From Albidovulum inexpectatum (GTDB lineage Bacteria > Pseudomonadota > Alphaproteobacteria > Rhodobacterales > Rhodobacteraceae), in assembly GCF_002927635.1 (NCBI RefSeq), contig NZ_PRDS01000010.1, positions 1-64,000 on the forward strand: a stretch of 64,000 nucleotides of DNA, read 5' to 3'. The notes under the pieces were generated by a model that did not search any database, was not told the origin of the DNA, and saw only the letters and a list, made by a program, of their open reading frames with translations. Positions 9,102 to 18,987 of this stretch are shown one piece after another; the first letter of the stretch is position 1; each line of letters starts with the position of its first letter. The translations under genes were made by a program, and so were the position numbers.

Positions 9102-10259
9102 ATGTCGGACATCACCGCCACATCGTCGCGGCGCGCCGGGGGCATAAAGGCCGCCGCGCCCTTCTGGATTTCCCTGCTCATGGTGCCGCTGGCCGTGGCA
9201 GGCGCGGCTTATGGCGGATGGACGGTTCTGTTGCTGCCGATCTATGGCTGGATCGGCACGACGATCCTGGATGCGCTTGCCGGGCACGATACCTTCAATG
9301 CCGATCCGCAAACGCCCGAACGCGAATTGTTCTGGCATCGGCTGATCACGCTGCTGTGGTTTCCGATTCAGGCCGCGGTTCTCTACGGGCTGATCTGGTA
9401 CGTGCCGCGCGCCGCCCATCTGGGCACGGCCGAAAAGATCGGTCTGTTCTTCGGAGTCGGTGTCATCTCGGGCTCCATCGGCATCACCTATGCGCATGAG
9501 CTGATGCATCAGCGCAACCGGCTGGAGCGCTGGCTGGGCGACCTGCTGCTTGCCACGGTCCTGTACAGTCATTTCCGCACCGAGCATCTCCTGGTGCATC
9601 ACCGCTATGTCGGGACACCGCGCGATGCGGTGACGGCGCGCTACAACGAAGGCTTCCATCGGGCCTTCCTTCGCGTGCTGCGCGACTGTCCGCGATCGGC
9701 CTGGCGGGCCGAAAGGATGAAGCTGGCCCGCGCGGGCCGGCCGGTCTGGCACCGATCGAACCCTTTCTGGCGTTACGCGATCCTTCAGCTGGTCGCGCTG
9801 GGCCTGGCCTTCGGCCTGGGTGGCTGGCAGGGGCTGGCGCTGTTCTCATGGCAGGCCCTTGTCGCGATCTGGCAGCTGGAGCTGGTGAACTACGTCGAGC
9901 ATTACGGCCTGACCCGGCGTCATCTGGGCGATGGCCGCTACGAGCATGTCCTGCCGCGACATTCGTGGAATGCCGATCACAAGGTCACGAACTGGCTCTT
10001 GATCAACCTGCAGCGCCATTCCGATCATCACTACAAGCCGGACCGGCGGTTTCCCCTGTTGCAGACCTATCCCGAGGACGAGGCGCCGCAGCTTCCCATG
10101 GGGTATCCCGCGATGACGGCGCTGGCGATGATCCCGCCCCTGTGGCGGCGCAAGATGAATCCGCGGGTGCGGGAATGGCGGCGCCGTCACTATCCCGACA
10201 TCACGGACTGGAGCGACTACAATCGCGGCACATTGCCTATGCCGCGCGGTTCGGTCTGA
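9102..10259 (+). CDS. alkB: AlkB-type alkane 1-monooxygenase / membrane fatty-acid-desaturase-like oxygenase
   Basis: This 385-residue integral membrane di-iron enzyme hydroxylates terminal methyl groups of medium-chain alkanes. The histidine boxes are all present: HELMH, HLLVHHRYVG and LQRHSDHH, plus NYVEHYGL, which is typical of AlkB rather than plain desaturases. Hydrophobic helices lie near 23-70, 85-130 and 235-275. ATG 9102 follows GAGGCAAGCC; the frame extends upstream only from a TTG inside the mutY tail. No rubredoxin or rubredoxin reductase gene is near, so electrons must come from unlinked partners. The C-terminus lacks a fused rubredoxin. Confidence 0.9.
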   Translation: MSDITATSSRRAGGIKAAAPFWISLLMVPLAVAGAAYGGWTVLLLPIYGWIGTTILDALAGHDTFNADPQTPERELFWHRLITLLWFPIQAAVLYGLIWYVPRAAHLGTAEKIGLFFGVGVISGSIGITYAHELMHQRNRLERWLGDLLLATVLYSHFRTEHLLVHHRYVGTPRDAVTARYNEGFHRAFLRVLRDCPRSAWRAERMKLARAGRPVWHRSNPFWRYAILQLVALGLAFGLGGWQGLALFSWQALVAIWQLELVNYVEHYGLTRRHLGDGRYEHVLPRHSWNADHKVTNWLLINLQRHSDHHYKPDRRFPLLQTYPEDEAPQLPMGYPAMTALAMIPPLWRRKMNPRVREWRRRHYPDITDWSDYNRGTLPMPRGSV

Positions 10260-10288
10260 GGCCGCGGCATCAAAAAGGCATCAAAAAT

Positions 10289-10313
10289 CCCCGCCGGACC
10301 TGGGCCGGCGGGG
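10289..10313 (-). terminator. intrinsic terminator for ccrM
   Basis: A perfect nine-pair GC stem (CCCCGCCGG / CCGGCGGGG) with a seven-base loop is followed, on the minus strand, by ATTTTTGATG. It lies 88 bases past the ccrM stop. The T-tract is only on the minus side, so alkB on the plus strand is not obviously served by it. Confidence 0.8.
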
Positions 10314-10400
10314 TCAGTTCGTGCCCACGCGCGCGCTCCGCGCCTTTCGCGGCGCGGGCGGGTGGGCACCGGCGGTTCGATGGATGCCCGCGATATCCGG

Positions 10401-11599
<1,199 letters not shown>

Positions 11600-11601
<2 letters not shown>

Positions 11602-12235
11602 AAGGGGTTACACTTTTCGCTTGGCACAACATCTTGTGTACGGGGGCGAAGGAACGTCTATGATGTGGGGTGACCCCAAGATCTTGGAGCGCCCGAAGGT
11701 GGTCCTTCGTGGGATAGCCCGCGTTGCGTTCCCAGCCATAGCCCGGATGGCGGCGGGCAAGATCGTGCATGATGCGATCGCGCCACACCTTGGCCACGAT
11801 CGAGGCCGCCGCGATCGACAGCGACAGCGCATCGCCCTTCACCACCGCCCGTCCCGGGCAGGGCAGTTCGCGGGGAATCATGTTGCCATCGATCAGGGCC
11901 AGATCCGGTGGCGCCGGCAGCGCGCCAATCGCGCGGCACATCGCCAGATGGCTGGCCCGCAGGATGTTCAGCTCGTCGATCTCGGCGACGCTGGCCTCGC
12001 CGATGCCGACCTCGGCACAGGCCATGATCTGGTCGAACAGGGTTTCACGGCGCCGGGCCGTCAGCTTTTTCGAATCGTTCAGCCCATCGGGCAGGCGGGC
12101 GGGGTCCAGGCGCACGGCCGCGGCGACGACAGGGCCACAAAGCGGGCCGCGACCGGCCTCGTCCACGCCGACGATCCGGGCAATGCCCTGGCCCAGGGCC
12201 TCGAATTCCATGGACAGGTCTGGTCGGGTACGCAT
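11600..12235 (-). CDS. rnhB: ribonuclease HII
   Basis: RNase HII cuts RNA in RNA-DNA hybrids and removes misincorporated ribonucleotides. The metal-binding acidic residues are in place: VDEAGRG (Asp25, Glu26), LIDGN with its Asp near residue 116, and the Ser/Ala-rich SIAAASIVAKVWRD segment, followed by GYGWERNAGYPTKDH. The 211-residue length is normal. Start ATG 12235 is used; ATG 12211 (MEFEAL) is an alternative that would still keep the whole catalytic domain. It lies upstream of ccrM on the same strand, separated by an 89-base gap. Confidence 0.95.
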
Positions 12236-12299
12236 GGCAGGCAGATTGCCGCCCTTCGACGCGGGTGCAAGTACGATTCATCGCCTGCGTCAAAAAAGA

Positions 12300-12320
12300 G
12301 GGGCGGGCAATGCCCGCCCT
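12300..12320 (-). terminator. intrinsic terminator for the 12382-12888 gene
   Basis: The stem GGGCGGGC / GCCCGCCC with loop AAT, extended by one wobble pair, is followed on the minus strand by CTCTTTTTTG. It lies about 60 bases past the stop of the secreted basic protein gene and before rnhB, so the two are separate units. Confidence 0.8.
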
Positions 12321-12381
12321 CAGGTCACGGCGCATGCGTTGGCGCCGACTGCTCGATCCGGTTCCTTTTCATGCCGCCCGA

Positions 12382-12888
12382 TCAATCGTCGCGGTCATGC
12401 TTGTGCCGGTGGGAATCGTGGCCATGGCGGGCATGCCTGTCGAAGCGGAAGCCATAATTGCGCAGGCAGCGCGTGTCATAGACCGTGCGCTTGCCCCAGC
12501 GAGTTCTGATCTTGAAACCGCATCCGTCCGGCAGGTGGCTGCGGACGCCGAATTCCTCCATGCAGCGCGCCGAGACGACATCGCGCCCGCCGACCGGAAA
12601 GACACAGGCCGCCGGAATGGCACGCGGGTGGTACCGACCGGGCCGCTTGTCGCGGTGAGATTCGGTTTTCCAATCGTCCAGCCGTCGGGTTTGCGTCGAG
12701 CCGGATTTCGAAACCTTCTTCTTGTCGTTGTCCTTGCTGATCTCGTTGATCAACAGGCCGATTGCCGCCGCGCCCAGTAGCACGCCCAAGGCCTCCTGGT
12801 TCCTGTCGGCCGACAGGGCCGGTGCGGGGGCAAGACCGGCCATCGCGACGGCGATTGCGGCAAGGGCGGAAATCATCATGCGTTTCAT
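12382..12888 (-). CDS. secreted, His/Arg-rich hypothetical protein, 168 aa
   Basis: No characterised family is recognised with confidence. Residues 1-26 are a signal peptide (MKRMMISALAAIAVAMAGLAPAPALS). A short hydrophobic stretch follows (LGVLLGAAAIGLLINEI), then a basic domain with three or four cysteines (PAACVFPVGGRDVVSARCMEEFG, DGCGFKI, YDTRCLRNYGF) that could form disulfides. It ends in a His/Asp-rich tail (HARHGHDSHRHKHDRDD) suited to metal binding. Start ATG 12888 has GGGAGAG eight bases upstream. The gene is monocistronic with its own terminator. Confidence 0.8.
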   Translation of the reverse strand: MKRMMISALAAIAVAMAGLAPAPALSADRNQEALGVLLGAAAIGLLINEISKDNDKKKVSKSGSTQTRRLDDWKTESHRDKRPGRYHPRAIPAACVFPVGGRDVVSARCMEEFGVRSHLPDGCGFKIRTRWGKRTVYDTRCLRNYGFRFDRHARHGHDSHRHKHDRDD

Positions 12889-13077
12889 CGGGTCTCTCCC
12901 GTTCTGGGGGCGGGGGCTCTCGCTGGATGTGTGGCGCCCGCCTTTGATGACCCGACCCTGCGGCCACAGCGCGCGGCAGCACAATAACGCCGGGTTGCTA
13001 GCCGATAACAGACGAACGGTGCGCGCCATGCGCCGCTGGTTATTGATTAGCGGCCCGCGCCGGCGCATCTTCGGGGC

Positions 13078-13320
13078 ATGAAAACGCATCGTCTGATATC
13101 CGCCCTGATCGCGATCGCGCTGGCTGGCCCGGCGCTGGCCGATTGCCGCGTCGAATACAAGGCCAAGCAGGACAATCCGCTGCGCCTGAGCTTTGGCACC
13201 GCGACGCTGCCCGAGAAGGCCTGCGCCGACAAGAAGGCGGCGGCCCGCGCATTGGCGCCGCAGCTTGCGAAACAGGGCTGGACGCTGCTTTCCATCGTGT
13301 CCATCCTGCCCGACAAGTGA
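13078..13320 (+). CDS. small secreted hypothetical protein, 80 aa
   Basis: Residues 1-22 form a signal peptide (MKTHRLISALIAIALAGPALA), with cleavage likely before DCRVEYKAKQ. The mature part is about 58 residues with two cysteines (DCRVEY and EKACADKK), which could form one disulfide. No family is recognised. Its stop is 20 bases before the GTG start of the membrane-bound winged-helix protein on the same strand, so both may be one transcript. The pair could be a periplasmic partner and a membrane regulator, but that is only suggested by position. Confidence 0.75.
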   Translation: MKTHRLISALIAIALAGPALADCRVEYKAKQDNPLRLSFGTATLPEKACADKKAAARALAPQLAKQGWTLLSIVSILPDK

Positions 13321-13340
13321 CGACAGGCAGCGAGGGCCGC

Positions 13341-14054
13341 GTGAGCGACACCCGAAAGGCAAGGATGGACCGTATCCGAACGGCCCTGGACGGCAATCGC
13401 GTCGTGGTCTGGGGCGTCGTGGCCATCGTGGCGATCCTGGCCGCGGCGGCGGTCATGCTGTTCCTGTCGCTGCCCGATGCCAACGCCTTCAACGAGAGGG
13501 TCGAGCGGATCTTCGTCGAGAATGACGCCTTGCGCACGGCCGAGCAGATCCGCCTGCTGGAGATCCTTGCCCAATCCGGCACCGCCTTTTCCGAGGTTCT
13601 TGCCAGTTACCGGATGATCATCTTCGTCCTGCTGGTCTTTGCCGTGGCGCTGATGGTGGCGGCGATCATCTTCCTGGTCACGATCGCCGTTCTGAACCGC
13701 CGCATGGAGGAAATCGAACGTCAGGGGATTCGCGTCTCGTCGCTGATGATCAGCCGCGAGGAAAACTCGGTCATGCTGAATGACATGGCCTTTCGCCTGA
13801 CGCCCGCCGCGATCGAGACGCTCTCGGTCCTGGCCGAGGCGCGTCTGGACGGCGACATCATGTCGGGGGCCGAGATCGAGGCCGTCATCTCGGGCAAGGA
13901 TCCGGCCGATTGCGACGAGGCCGCGGGCGCCATGCGGATCAAGCGCCTGCGCGATGCGCTGGGCAACCAGATCGTGTCCGAGCTTCTGGTGCGCAACATC
14001 GCCCGGCGCGGCTATGTCCTGGCCGTCGAGCCCGAGAAGATCCGCATGATCTGA
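13341..14054 (+). CDS. membrane-anchored protein with C-terminal winged-helix domain
   Basis: The 237-residue product has two hydrophobic segments (about 20-45, VVVWGVVAIVAILAAAAVMLF, and about 90-118, IIFVLLVFAVALMVAAIIFL). A roughly 45-residue loop between them would be periplasmic. After a short coiled-coil-like linker (RRMEEIERQGIRVSS), residues about 145-235 resemble the OmpR/ToxR-type winged helix: LTPAAIETLSVLAEA..., then MRIKRLRDALGNQIVSELLVRNIARRGYVL, matching the recognition-helix and wing (RGxGYxL) pattern. It looks like a membrane-bound transcription regulator with inverted order relative to ToxR. Start is GTG 13341, with GAGGGCC upstream. DNA targets are unknown. Confidence 0.7.
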   Translation: MSDTRKARMDRIRTALDGNRVVVWGVVAIVAILAAAAVMLFLSLPDANAFNERVERIFVENDALRTAEQIRLLEILAQSGTAFSEVLASYRMIIFVLLVFAVALMVAAIIFLVTIAVLNRRMEEIERQGIRVSSLMISREENSVMLNDMAFRLTPAAIETLSVLAEARLDGDIMSGAEIEAVISGKDPADCDEAAGAMRIKRLRDALGNQIVSELLVRNIARRGYVLAVEPEKIRMI

Positions 14055-14140
14055 CGCCCCGCCGCCGCGGTCGGCGCCCTTGCGCGCGCGGTCCGGGGTG
14101 GCTATATGCAGCCTTCAACCTGACCGGTGGGGGGACGCCC

Positions 14141-15235
14141 GTGATCCAGACGCCCTACTATCTGATCGACAAGTCGAAGCTGTTGCGCAACATGCAGGTC
14201 ATGGACCGGCTGCGCGAAGGGTCGGGGGCGAAGACGCTGCTGGCGTTGAAGTGTTTCGCAACCTGGTCGGTCTTCGACCTGATGCGCGAACACATGGATG
14301 GCACGACGTCGTCCTCGCTGTTCGAACTGCGCCTTGGGCGCGAGAAGTTCGGCGGTGAAACGCATGCCTATTCCGTGGCCTGGGCCGATCACGAGATCGA
14401 CGAAGCGGTGTCCTATGCCGACAAGATCATCTTCAACTCGATCGGTCAGCTGACCCGGTTCGAGGCGGCCTCGGCCGGCATCCAGCGCGGCCTGCGGCTC
14501 AACCCGCGCTTCTCGACCAGCGGCTTCGACCTTGCCGATCCCGCCCGGCCCTTTTCGCGCCTGGGCGAATGGGACGTCGGCAAGATCGAGACCGTGATGG
14601 ACCGCATTACCGGTTTCATGATCCACTACAATTGCGAGAACCGCGATTTCGGCCTGTTCGACGAACAGCTGGGCCGGATCGAACGCGAATTCGGCCGCCT
14701 CTTGGAGCGCGTGCAATGGGTCAGCCTGGGCGGCGGCATCCACTTCACCGGCGAAGGCTATCCGGTCGATGACCTGGCCGCGCGGCTGAAGGCCTTCGCC
14801 GAGAAGTTCGGCGTCCAGGTCTATCTGGAACCGGGCGAGGCCGCGATCACCAACACCACGACGCTGGAAGTCACGGTGCTGGACCTGCTCAACAACGGCA
14901 AGGATCTGGCGATCGTCGATTCCTCGATCGAGGCGCATATGCTGGATCTTCTGATCTACCGCGAGCAGGCCAAGCTGCCCCGGACGGGCGATCACGAATA
15001 CCAGATCTGCGGCAAGTCCTGCCTGGCCGGCGACGTCTTCGGCGATGCGCGCTTCGAACGCCCGCTGCAGGTCGGCGACCGGATCTCGATTCAGGACGCC
15101 GCGGGCTATACGATGGTCAAGAAGAACTGGTTCAACGGCGTCAAGATGCCGGCCATCGCGATCCGGGAACTGGACGGCAGCATCCGTCTGGTGCGAGATT
15201 TCGGCTACGAGGATTATGCCTCGAGCCTGTCGTGA
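14141..15235 (+). CDS. nspC: carboxynorspermidine/carboxyspermidine decarboxylase
   Basis: This PLP-dependent alanine-racemase-fold enzyme removes CO2 from carboxy(nor)spermidine in the alternative spermidine route. Recognisable are the PLP-lysine segment (TLLALKCFATWSVFDLM), the glycine loop WVSLGGGIHFTGEGYP, the phosphate-binding PGEAA region, and the active-site Cys segment QICGKSCLAGDVFGD. Length 364 is usual. The start is GTG 14141; the open frame runs further upstream over the previous gene's end, but without homology. The dehydrogenase gene that makes its substrate follows 52 bases downstream on the same strand. Confidence 0.9.
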   Translation: MIQTPYYLIDKSKLLRNMQVMDRLREGSGAKTLLALKCFATWSVFDLMREHMDGTTSSSLFELRLGREKFGGETHAYSVAWADHEIDEAVSYADKIIFNSIGQLTRFEAASAGIQRGLRLNPRFSTSGFDLADPARPFSRLGEWDVGKIETVMDRITGFMIHYNCENRDFGLFDEQLGRIEREFGRLLERVQWVSLGGGIHFTGEGYPVDDLAARLKAFAEKFGVQVYLEPGEAAITNTTTLEVTVLDLLNNGKDLAIVDSSIEAHMLDLLIYREQAKLPRTGDHEYQICGKSCLAGDVFGDARFERPLQVGDRISIQDAAGYTMVKKNWFNGVKMPAIAIRELDGSIRLVRDFGYEDYASSLS

Positions 15236-15287
15236 GCGCAGCTTGCGCTCTCCTTCAACTGGCCTCTGACGAAAGGAGACAGCCGAA

Positions 15288-16529
15288 GTGAAAAAGAACG
15301 TGCTCATCATCGGCGCGGGCGGCGTGGCGCAGGTCGTCGCGCACAAATGCGCGCAGAACAACGACGTTCTGGGCGACCTGCATATCGCCAGCCGCACCAA
15401 GGCGAAATGCGATGCGATCATCGACAGCGTCCGCGAGAAGGGCGCAATGAAGGTGCCGGGCACGTTCGAATCGCATCAGGTCGATGCGACCGACGCGACC
15501 GCAGTGGCCGACCTGATCAAGGCGACGGGCGCGCAGATCGTGATCAACGTGGGTTCGGCCTTCGTCAACCGCCATGTGCTCGAAGCCTGCATCCGCACCG
15601 GCGCGGCCTATATGGACACCGCGATCCACGAAGAGCCCGACAAGATCTGCGAAACCCCGCCGTGGTATGCGAACTACGAATGGAAGCGGCGCGAGGATTG
15701 CGAAAAGGCCGGCGTGACGGCCATCCTGGGCGTGGGCTTCGACCCGGGCGTGGTGAACGCCTATGCGCGGCTGGCCGAGGACGAATTCCTCGACACGATC
15801 GAATCGATCGACATCGTGGACATCAATGCCGGCAGCCACGGCAAGTATTTTGCCACCAATTTCGACCCCGAGATCAACTTCCGCGAATTCACGGGCACGG
15901 TCTGGTCGTGGCAGAACGGCCAGTGGCAGGCCAACAAGATGTTCGAGATCGGCCGCGAATGGGATCTGCCGGTGGTGGGCAAGCAGAAGGCCTATATGAC
16001 CGGCCATGACGAGATCCATTCGCTGTCCCAGCGCTATCCAAATGCCGATGTGCGTTTTTGGATGGGATTCTCGGACCATTACATCAACGTCTTCACGGTG
16101 CTGAAGAATATCGGATTGCTGTCCGAACAGCCCGTCAGGACCGCCGAGGGTCAGGAGGTCGTGCCGCTGAAGGTCGTCAAGGCCTGTCTGCCCGATCCCG
16201 CCAGCCTTGCGCCGAACTATACCGGCAAGACCTGCATCGGCGATCTGGTCAAGGGTACGAAGGATGGCAAGCCCGCCGAGGTCTTCATCTACAACGTGGC
16301 CGACCACAAGGAAGCCTATGAGGAAGTCGGCAGCCAGGGCATTTCCTATACCGCGGGCGTTCCGCCGGTGGCCGCGGCGATCCTGGTCGCCAACGGCACC
16401 TGGGATGTGGGCAAGATGGTCAATGTCGAGGATCTGGACCCCAAGCCCTTCATCAGCCTGCTGAACCGGATCGGCCTGCCGACCCGGGTCAAGGACGAAC
16501 AGGGCGACCGTCCGGTGGATTTCGCCTGA
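15288..16529 (+). CDS. carboxynorspermidine synthase (saccharopine dehydrogenase family)
   Basis: An N-terminal Rossmann fold (KNVLIIGAGGVAQVVAHKC) for NADPH is followed by a saccharopine-dehydrogenase-type domain (VGFDPGVVNAYARLAEDEF, DINAGSHGKYFATNFDPEINFREF). The 413-residue protein matches carboxynorspermidine dehydrogenase (CANSDH), which condenses aspartate semialdehyde with a diamine. It is paired with nspC immediately upstream, giving a two-step spermidine or norspermidine route independent of S-adenosylmethionine decarboxylase. Start GTG 15288 has a strong AAAGGAGA. Whether the diamine is putrescine or diaminopropane cannot be read here. A terminator hairpin follows. Confidence 0.9.
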   Translation: MKKNVLIIGAGGVAQVVAHKCAQNNDVLGDLHIASRTKAKCDAIIDSVREKGAMKVPGTFESHQVDATDATAVADLIKATGAQIVINVGSAFVNRHVLEACIRTGAAYMDTAIHEEPDKICETPPWYANYEWKRREDCEKAGVTAILGVGFDPGVVNAYARLAEDEFLDTIESIDIVDINAGSHGKYFATNFDPEINFREFTGTVWSWQNGQWQANKMFEIGREWDLPVVGKQKAYMTGHDEIHSLSQRYPNADVRFWMGFSDHYINVFTVLKNIGLLSEQPVRTAEGQEVVPLKVVKACLPDPASLAPNYTGKTCIGDLVKGTKDGKPAEVFIYNVADHKEAYEEVGSQGISYTAGVPPVAAAILVANGTWDVGKMVNVEDLDPKPFISLLNRIGLPTRVKDEQGDRPVDFA

Positions 16530-16557
16530 CCCACTGTCGCCGCAAGCCAGTCTGCGA

Positions 16558-16581
16558 CGCCCGGCCCGAAAGGGTCGGGCG
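16558..16581 (+). terminator. intrinsic terminator after the polyamine genes
   Basis: CGCCCGGCCC - GAAA - GGGTCGGGCG forms a ten-pair stem (one G-T) closed by a GAAA tetraloop and followed by TTTCGCTTT. It lies 29 bases after the dehydrogenase stop. Confidence 0.75.
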
Positions 16582-16755
16582 TTTCGCTTTGACCCGGCGG
16601 CATCGCCGAAGGCCTGCGCCCGTCAGCCGCTTCCTGACGCCCCCCAGCCATTGAAGACCCCATGCCGGTCCGGCCGGGGCTGTGTGAGGCAGGGCGCATT
16701 GTACCGGACCCGCCAAGCTGCCCGATCCCGCTGCCATGGGCGCGGCGGGCGCCTT

Positions 16756-17628
16756 TCAGGCGAATTCCGTAACAGCATAGCCCTGCAGGTACAGCAGGGC
16801 GGTCAGGTCGCCGTGGTTGATGCGCACATCGCACTGCGCGGCAACCGAAGGCTTGGCATGTAGCGCGACCCCCGTACCGGCAAGGCCCAGCATCCCCAGG
16901 TCGTTTGCCCCGTCGCCCACGGCGATCACGTCGTCGGGCGTCAGACCCAGCCGTGCGGTGATGTCGTGCAGGGCCTGCACCTTGGCCTCACGCCCAAGGA
17001 TCGGGCGCGCGACATCGCCGGTCAGGCGCCCCTCCCTGGCCAGCAGGACGTTGGCACGGTGTTCATCGAAGCCCAGCGCGCGCGCAACCGCTTCGGTGAA
17101 CGCCGTGAACCCGCCCGAAACCAGGGCCGCATAGCCGCCATTGGCCTTCATCGTCGCGATCAGCTCGCGTCCGCCGGGCGTCAGGGTGATGCGCTCGCGC
17201 AGCACATCCGAAATCACGCTTTCCGGCAGGCCGCGCAGCAGGCCCACGCGCTCCAGCAGCGCTTCCTCGAAGTTCAGTTCGCCGTTCATCGCCCGGGCGG
17301 TGATCTGCGCCACGCGCGGCCCGACGCCCGCCATGTCGGCCAGTTCGTCGATGCATTCCTGCCCGATCATGGTCGAATCCATGTCCGCCAGCAGCATCCG
17401 CTTGCGGCGCCCTTCGGCCGGTTGCACCACAAGATCGATGCCGATGCCCTGCAGCCCTTCCCAGACCTGCCAGCGGTTCTCGGGCAGCCGGTCGATATCG
17501 AATTCCGCGGCGATGCCGGGATTGAGCCAGCGCGCATGGCCGCCCCCCCAGGCGTCTCGCAGGGCTTCGACGGTCGCGCGGTCGAGATCCGCGCGGGCAG
17601 GATTGGCAAGCAGGGTGGCAACGAACAT
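16756..17628 (-). CDS. serB: phosphoserine phosphatase
   Basis: SerB carries out the last step of serine synthesis. The HAD signature DMDSTMIGQECIDE (nucleophile in DxDST) lies near residue 82, motif II is LVSGGFTAF, and motif III/IV is AVGDGANDLGMLGLAGTGVALHAKP. The N-terminal about 75 residues form the extra domain seen in proteobacterial SerB. Length 290 is normal. It starts 155 bases from serC in the opposite direction, so the serine genes share one divergent regulatory region. Confidence 0.95.
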   Translation of the reverse strand: MFVATLLANPARADLDRATVEALRDAWGGGHARWLNPGIAAEFDIDRLPENRWQVWEGLQGIGIDLVVQPAEGRRKRMLLADMDSTMIGQECIDELADMAGVGPRVAQITARAMNGELNFEEALLERVGLLRGLPESVISDVLRERITLTPGGRELIATMKANGGYAALVSGGFTAFTEAVARALGFDEHRANVLLAREGRLTGDVARPILGREAKVQALHDITARLGLTPDDVIAVGDGANDLGMLGLAGTGVALHAKPSVAAQCDVRINHGDLTALLYLQGYAVTEFA

Positions 17629-17724
17629 GAAGAAAGTTTCCGATAGTGGTCGGGACGGGTCGCAATTGATATCCGATGCGCCGACTTAAAGCAGTTTTCC
17701 GGCTTGTGCCAGAGCGCGCATGGT

Positions 17725-17783
17725 CATATGCCCATCGGCGGGACACCCCTCCCCAACGAGGGGCGCATATCTGGAAGGATACC
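17725..17783 (+). promoter_or_regulatory. serC leader, structured RNA candidate (serC motif)
   Basis: Just upstream of serC, CATATGC (17725-17731) can pair with GCATAT (17765-17770), enclosing a CCCCTC / GAGGGG hairpin (17746-17751 with 17758-17763). The ribosome site GGAAGG (17773-17778) follows directly. A conserved RNA called the serC motif is known in the 5' leaders of serC genes of alphaproteobacteria. The position, size and overlap with the ribosome site fit it, but I could not align to the published consensus. Confidence 0.5.
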
Positions 17784-18941
17784 ATGACAGATCAGACGAT
17801 CCCGGCCGCGCGGCCGGCCAATCCGCGCTTTTCTTCTGGCCCCTGTGCCAAGATCCCCGGATTTACCCTGGACATGCTGTCGGACGCGCCGCTGGGCCGT
17901 TCGCATCGCTCGGCGCTGGGCAAGGCGAAACTCGCCGAGGCCATCGACCTGACGCGCGAGATCCTGGGCGTGCCGGCCGATTACCGCATCGGCATCGTTC
18001 CGGCCTCGGATACCGGCGCGGTCGAGATGGCGATGTGGAACCTGCTTGGCCAGCGCAAGGTCGATATGCTGGCCTGGGAAAGCTTTGGCGAGGGCTGGGT
18101 GACCGATGCGGTCAAGCAGCTCAGGCTCGACGCCAATGTGCATCGCGCGCCCTATGGCCAGATCGTCGATTTCGCCAGGGTCGATTTCGACAATGACGTC
18201 GTGTTCACCTGGAACGGCACCACCAGCGGCGTGCGTGTCCCTTCGGGCGCTCTGATCCCGGCCGATCGCCAGGGCCTGACGATCTGCGACGCCACCAGCG
18301 CGGTCTTCGCCATGGACCTGCCCTGGGAGCGGCTGGATGTCGTGACCTTCAGCTGGCAGAAGGTGATGGGCGGCGAGGGCGCGCATGGCGTCCTGATTCT
18401 GTCGCCGCGCGCCGTCGAGCGGCTGGAGAGCTACAGCCCCGCCTGGCCCCTGCCGAAGATCTTCCGCCTGACCAAGGGCGGCAAGCTGATCGAGGGCATC
18501 TTCCGCGGCGAGACGATCAACACGCCGTCCATGCTGTGCGTCGAGGATTACCTGGTCGCGCTGAAATGGGCGAAGTCCATCGGCGGGCTTCCTGCCCTGA
18601 TCGCGCGCGCCAATGCCAATGCCGGCGTGGTGGCCGATTTCGTCGCAAGCCGTGACTGGATCGCGAATCTCGCCGAGGACCCGGCGACGGCCTCGACCAC
18701 AAGCGTCTGCCTGAAATTCACCGATCCGCGCATCAGGGACGGCGCCGCCTTTGCCAAGGCCGTCGCGAAGCGGCTGGAGAAGGAAGGCGTGGCCTTCGAT
18801 ATCGGCGCCTATCGCGATGCGCCTCCGGGTCTGCGCATCTGGTGCGGCTCGACCGTCGAGACATCGGATGTCGAGGCCCTGATGCCATGGATCGAATGGG
18901 CCTTCGAACAGGAACTTGCCGCGCAGGCCGAAGCGGCCTGA
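17784..18941 (+). CDS. serC: phosphoserine aminotransferase
   Basis: SerC is a PLP enzyme that converts 3-phosphohydroxypyruvate to phosphoserine. The sequence opens [17 protein letters not shown] and carries the substrate-site GRSHRS. Next comes the PLP-lysine region [19 protein letters not shown], followed by the [16 protein letters not shown] tail. At 385 residues it belongs to the longer alphaproteobacterial type. Start ATG 17784 follows TGGAAGGATACC. serA begins 46 bases after its stop, so serC-serA is an operon with the leader described at 17725. Confidence 0.95.
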   Translation: MTDQTIPAARPANPRFSSGPCAKIPGFTLDMLSDAPLGRSHRSALGKAKLAEAIDLTREILGVPADYRIGIVPASDTGAVEMAMWNLLGQRKVDMLAWESFGEGWVTDAVKQLRLDANVHRAPYGQIVDFARVDFDNDVVFTWNGTTSGVRVPSGALIPADRQGLTICDATSAVFAMDLPWERLDVVTFSWQKVMGGEGAHGVLILSPRAVERLESYSPAWPLPKIFRLTKGGKLIEGIFRGETINTPSMLCVEDYLVALKWAKSIGGLPALIARANANAGVVADFVASRDWIANLAEDPATASTTSVCLKFTDPRIRDGAAFAKAVAKRLEKEGVAFDIGAYRDAPPGLRIWCGSTVETSDVEALMPWIEWAFEQELAAQAEAA

Positions 18942-18987
18942 CGGCGCCCCCGACATCGCAATCCATCCCAATCAAGGAGCCACGACA

